Origin: Christensenella sp. UBA6420
GTDB taxonomy: Bacteria > Bacillota > Clostridia > Christensenellales > DTU072
Direction: 5' to 3'
Assembly (NCBI GenBank): GCA_002439705.1
Contig: DJPE01000096.1
Span: 46,993 to 66,950, forward strand
DNA: 19,958 nucleotides
Shown: positions 17,397 to 19,958 of the stretch, piece by piece
How positions within the stretch are numbered: position 1 is the first letter of the stretch
Layout: each line of letters starts with the position of its first letter
Program-made: the position numbers and the translations under genes
The notes under the pieces: model-generated
What the model was told of the DNA's origin: nothing
The model's database searches: none
Seen by the model: the letters and a program-made list of their open reading frames with translations, nothing else

Positions 17397-18304
17397 TGTT
17401 TATCGTTATCGGCGGAGCTACCGCTTCGGGAAAAAGCGGACTTGCCATCGAAGTGGCAAAACGTACGAACGGCGAAATTATCGGTGCAGATTCCATGCAG
17501 ATTTATAAAAAAATGGACGTAGGTACGGCGAAAGTCACCGAAGAAGAAACGCAAGGAATAGTCCATCATCTTATAAACGTAGTCGAACCTAACGAAACTT
17601 TTAGCGTCGCACAGTACGAAAAATTAGCTAAAACCGCAATAAAAGATATAGAAAACCGTGGAAAAACGCCTATCGTATGCGGCGGAACGGGGTTGTACAT
17701 AAATTCTCTTATTTACGACTATCAAATGTCCGCATACGACCCGAAGCTAAGAGAAAACCTTATGCGGGAACTCGACGAAAAAGGTTTGGATTATATGTAT
17801 GAAAAGCTATTAAAACTCGACCCCTTAGCCGAAAACATACATAAAAACAACGTAAAAAGGGTAATCAGAGCTTTGGAAGTGTACCTTACCGAAGGTAAAT
17901 CCATTTGGGATAAGAGCGACAAAGCGTCTGCCGTACCGCATCTTATGTACGCCGTCGATATGCCGCGCGAAACTTTATACGAAAGAATTAACTTACGCGT
18001 GGACAAAATGTTCGCCGACGGACTCGAAGAAGAAGTTAATTCATTACTACGGAACGAAAAACTTACTTTCGATATGCAAAGTATGCAAGCGATAGGATAT
18101 AAGGAATTTAACGGCTACTTAGACGGAGAATACGACAGAAATACGCTAATAGAACTTATAAAACAACATTCGAGAAACTACGCAAAACGCCAAATAACGT
18201 GGTTTAAGCGTATAGATAGCTGCAAATGGCTAAATTGTGCAGAAAATAACGATTTTGTTACGCAAATTGTAAATGATTATTACGAAAATACAACTAAAAT
18301 ATAA
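17396..18304 (+). CDS. miaA: tRNA dimethylallyltransferase MiaA
   Basis: 302 residues. Transfers dimethylallyl from its diphosphate to N6 of A37 in tRNAs reading codons that start with U; MiaB then methylthiolates the product. The P-loop-like GATASGKS (7–14), GADSMQIYKKMDVGTAK, HHLINVVEP, VCGGTGLYI and the C-terminal QAIGYKEF, plus AKRQITWFKR, are all present, and the length is normal. The ATG overlaps the mutL stop by one base (TAATG) with GGGAG upstream, so it is co-transcribed with mutS and mutL. In many Firmicutes hfq follows miaA; here the next gene is the aluminium-resistance protein, 15 bases on. Confidence 0.98.
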   Translation: MFIVIGGATASGKSGLAIEVAKRTNGEIIGADSMQIYKKMDVGTAKVTEEETQGIVHHLINVVEPNETFSVAQYEKLAKTAIKDIENRGKTPIVCGGTGLYINSLIYDYQMSAYDPKLRENLMRELDEKGLDYMYEKLLKLDPLAENIHKNNVKRVIRALEVYLTEGKSIWDKSDKASAVPHLMYAVDMPRETLYERINLRVDKMFADGLEEEVNSLLRNEKLTFDMQSMQAIGYKEFNGYLDGEYDRNTLIELIKQHSRNYAKRQITWFKRIDSCKWLNCAENNDFVTQIVNDYYENTTKI

Positions 18305-18319
18305 TAATAGGGGATTGCT

Positions 18320-19549
18320 ATGGAATATTTTGAAGCTAAAAAAATAATAAAAGACTGTGAAAAATCGGCTCAGAATCTTTTCGCCGAATTGCAAGATATT
18401 GCGCTTTATAATCAGGAAAAAGTCCTTAATGCTTTCAGAGAAAATAACGTAACTTACACTCATTTCAACGGTTCTACCGGATACGGCTACGATGATGTAG
18501 GCAGAGAAAAATTAAATAAAGTTTACGCCACGGTATTCGGTTGCGAAGACGCGCTCGTTTCTCCGCTTATTACCAACGGTACGCACGCGTTGACGTTGGC
18601 TTTGTTCGGTCTTTTGCGTCCGAACGACGTTATGCTGAGCGTCGTAGGCAAGCCGTATGACACGTTGGACGACGTAATTAACGGCGATAATAACGGTTCT
18701 CTTAAAGAATACGGAATAATCTATAAACAAACCGATTTAGACGAAAACGCAATGCCCGACTTAGCGACCATCGCCCAAATGACCGCCGAAATCAAGCCTA
18801 AATTAGCTTTTATACAGCGATCTAAAGGATATTTGTGGCGTAACGCGTTATCCATAGAAGAAATTGCGGAAATAATTGAAATAATCAAAACGAATTCTCC
18901 GTCAACTATAGTTGTCGTCGATAACTGTTACGGCGAATTCGTCGATAAAAAAGAACCGACCGAAGTCGGAGCCGACGTTATCGTAGGTTCGCTTATAAAG
19001 AATCCGGGCGGCGGAATAGCTCCTACGGGCGGATACGTCGCGGGAAAACGCGAATATATCGAGCAAATATCTTATAGAGTGACCGCTCCGTCGTTAGGAA
19101 ACGAAGTCGGTTCGTACACGCCCGGTTACAGATTATATTTCCAGGGGCTGTTTTTAGCTCCGTCTGTCGTAAAAAACGCTCTTATGGGCAACACGCTCGC
19201 TGGCTACGTATTCGACAGATATAATTTTGAGACTATGCCCGAAGTCGGACAAAGACCTTACGACATAATTACTTCGATAAAGTTCCGTACCGGCGACGAA
19301 TTAGTCAACTTCTGCCGTCAGGTGCAGAAAGTTTCTCCCGTGGACAGCTTCGTCGTACCCGAAGCGTGGGATATGCCCGGATATAATCATCCCGTAGTTA
19401 TGGCAGCAGGCACGTTCATTCAAGGTGCGTCGCTCGAATTGACGGCGGACGGAACGGTCAGAGAACCGTTCGTAGCGTATATGCAAGGCGGACTAACGTA
19501 CGAACATTGCGTGATAGCTCTTACCGAAATCGTAAAAAATATGTTTTAA
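18320..19549 (+). CDS. Aluminium-resistance / methionine gamma-lyase-like PLP enzyme (YnbB-like)
   Basis: 409 residues. Belongs to the PLP-dependent fold I group annotated as aluminium resistance protein (Alum_res) or methionine gamma-lyase family, like Bacillus YnbB, also found downstream of miaA. The physiological substrate is not established. Visible landmarks are YTHFNGSTGYGYDDVGRE near the N-terminus, SPLITNGTHALTLALFG, FIQRSKGYLWR, VVVDNCYGEF (the Asp that holds the PLP pyridine nitrogen), and the probable Schiff-base lysine K227 in GSLIKNPGGGIAPTGGY. The ATG at 18320 has AGGGGAT at good spacing. It is the last gene of the miaB run. No clear T-tract terminator follows its stop. Confidence 0.93.
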   Translation: MEYFEAKKIIKDCEKSAQNLFAELQDIALYNQEKVLNAFRENNVTYTHFNGSTGYGYDDVGREKLNKVYATVFGCEDALVSPLITNGTHALTLALFGLLRPNDVMLSVVGKPYDTLDDVINGDNNGSLKEYGIIYKQTDLDENAMPDLATIAQMTAEIKPKLAFIQRSKGYLWRNALSIEEIAEIIEIIKTNSPSTIVVVDNCYGEFVDKKEPTEVGADVIVGSLIKNPGGGIAPTGGYVAGKREYIEQISYRVTAPSLGNEVGSYTPGYRLYFQGLFLAPSVVKNALMGNTLAGYVFDRYNFETMPEVGQRPYDIITSIKFRTGDELVNFCRQVQKVSPVDSFVVPEAWDMPGYNHPVVMAAGTFIQGASLELTADGTVREPFVAYMQGGLTYEHCVIALTEIVKNMF

Positions 19550-19884
19550 TCGCGCGATAGATTTTATCGTAAATTGATTAAAAATCAAACGACGCGAATA
19601 CGGCAAATATATCAATATAAAATAAGGCTTAGGAACAGCGATTTATGATACGACGGCTAATTTATAATAATTTCCGCTCCCCTATACCTTATCTATTCGC
19701 AAAATCTGTATTTTGCGAATAGATATATAAATAAAATTTTTAGTAAGCTCGCCAAATACCGCTCTGATTTCCTTGCATTTTCGCGCTGAAATTCCCTTTT
19801 TTGCTTATACTTATTCGCCGTAATTTCGGTAAGATTTATGTTTAATCGCCCATCGTTTTTGTCTAAGTCAAAACTTCTTTTTTA
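19550..19884. other. Intergenic stretch without a convincing gene
   Basis: About 335 bases. Near the preceding stop are short hairpins: the palindrome ATCGCGCGAT (19549–19558), overlapping CGATA/TATCG (19555–19559 with 19565–19569), and TTGATT/AATCAA (19574–19579 with 19583–19588). None has a T-tract. A larger hairpin is listed separately. The rest is AT-rich with T-runs and no tRNA-like fold that I can see. A 25-codon ORF (19645–19722) and an open - strand stretch of about 30 codons are not convincing. The stretch could be a decayed gene or a dispersed repeat. Confidence 0.6.
19690..19725. repeat. Perfect 16-bp inverted repeat with a 4-base loop
   Basis: TATCTATTCGCAAAAT (19690–19705) and ATTTTGCGAATAGATA (19710–19725) are exact reverse complements around the loop CTGT. 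No immediate T-run follows on either strand: on + a T5 appears only at 19737–19741, eleven bases past the stem. It may be a non-canonical terminator for the miaB run, an RNA-processing or stability hairpin, or one copy of a dispersed palindromic repeat. Confidence 0.75.
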
Positions 19885-19913
19885 TAGACAATAAAATTTA
19901 TCTATGGTAATAT
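19885..19913 (+). promoter_or_regulatory. Promoter with extended -10 for the gene starting at 19923
   Basis: TAGACA (19885–19890, five of six to consensus) is separated by 17 bases from TAATAT (19908–19913), which is preceded by TGG, an extended -10. The predicted start is G19920, three bases before ATG 19923. An inverted repeat ATAGA (19884–19888) / TCTAT (19901–19905) overlaps the -35 and spacer and could be an operator. Confidence 0.65.
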
Positions 19914-19922
19914 ATATTCGAT

Positions 19923-19958
19923 ATGAATTACACGGAAGAACGCGACGTCAAATACCTT
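19923..19958 (+). CDS. Start of an unidentified gene, cut by the window end
   Basis: An ATG at 19923 opens a frame that runs off the window, giving MNYTEERDVKYL. Twelve residues are too few to name a family. The case for a real gene is its position just after a well-formed promoter; there is no Shine-Dalgarno sequence, and the mRNA would be leaderless if the promoter call is right. Confidence 0.5.
   Translation, partial: MNYTEERDVKYL

Noticed and set aside
19645..19722. 25-codon + strand ORF with AGGAA upstream
   Set aside because: Very short, no recognisable sequence, and its second half is simply the arms of the 16-bp hairpin.

Overview
The window is ordinary chromosomal DNA of a moderately AT-rich, low-GC Gram-positive bacterium, most likely a member of the Clostridia (Bacillota). 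Three things point there: the pheT–U32–mutS2 neighbourhood, a cysteine desulfurase/thiI pair, and the order miaB–mutS–mutL–miaA followed by an aluminium-resistance/methionine-gamma-lyase-like gene. An uncultured gut lineage is plausible but cannot be proven from the sequence. I see no phage, insertion sequence, CRISPR array, rRNA or tRNA gene.

Region 1 (1–9070, + strand) is one tightly packed run. It holds the 3' two-thirds or so of pheT, a U32 peptidase-family protein of the RlhA type, mutS2, a small two-helix membrane protein starting with TTG, a NifS/IscS-type cysteine desulfurase, thiI, and a 111-residue orphan. It ends at a perfect 16-bp hairpin with a T-tract. Spacings are a few bases or overlaps, except for an 82-base structured gap after pheT. 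Functions: tRNA charging, RNA modification (U32 hydroxylation and s4U thiolation) and recombination/ribosome rescue by MutS2. The desulfurase most likely supplies sulfur to ThiI.

Region 2 (9086–11323, - strand) is a single class A penicillin-binding protein, convergent with region 1 and divergent from region 3.

Region 3 (11414–19549, + strand) is miaB–mutS–mutL–miaA–aluminium-resistance protein. MutS and MutL form methyl-independent mismatch repair: MutL carries the endonuclease motif and both proteins carry probable beta-clamp-binding peptides. MiaA and MiaB act in sequence on adenosine 37 of tRNA. hfq, often next to miaA, is absent.

Region 4 (19550–19958) is about 370 bases without a convincing gene, containing a perfect 16-bp hairpin. 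A promoter and the first 12 codons of another + strand gene follow.

The most interesting observation concerns translation starts. The three genes that appear to begin a transcription unit here (miaB, the penicillin-binding protein, and the gene starting at 19923) lack a Shine-Dalgarno sequence. Each instead has a -10-like hexamer TANNAT exactly 9 bases before ATG, with the predicted first transcribed base a G three bases before ATG. This suggests leaderless mRNAs at unit heads, while genes inside the operons have Shine-Dalgarno sequences. No wholly new multi-gene system is evident.
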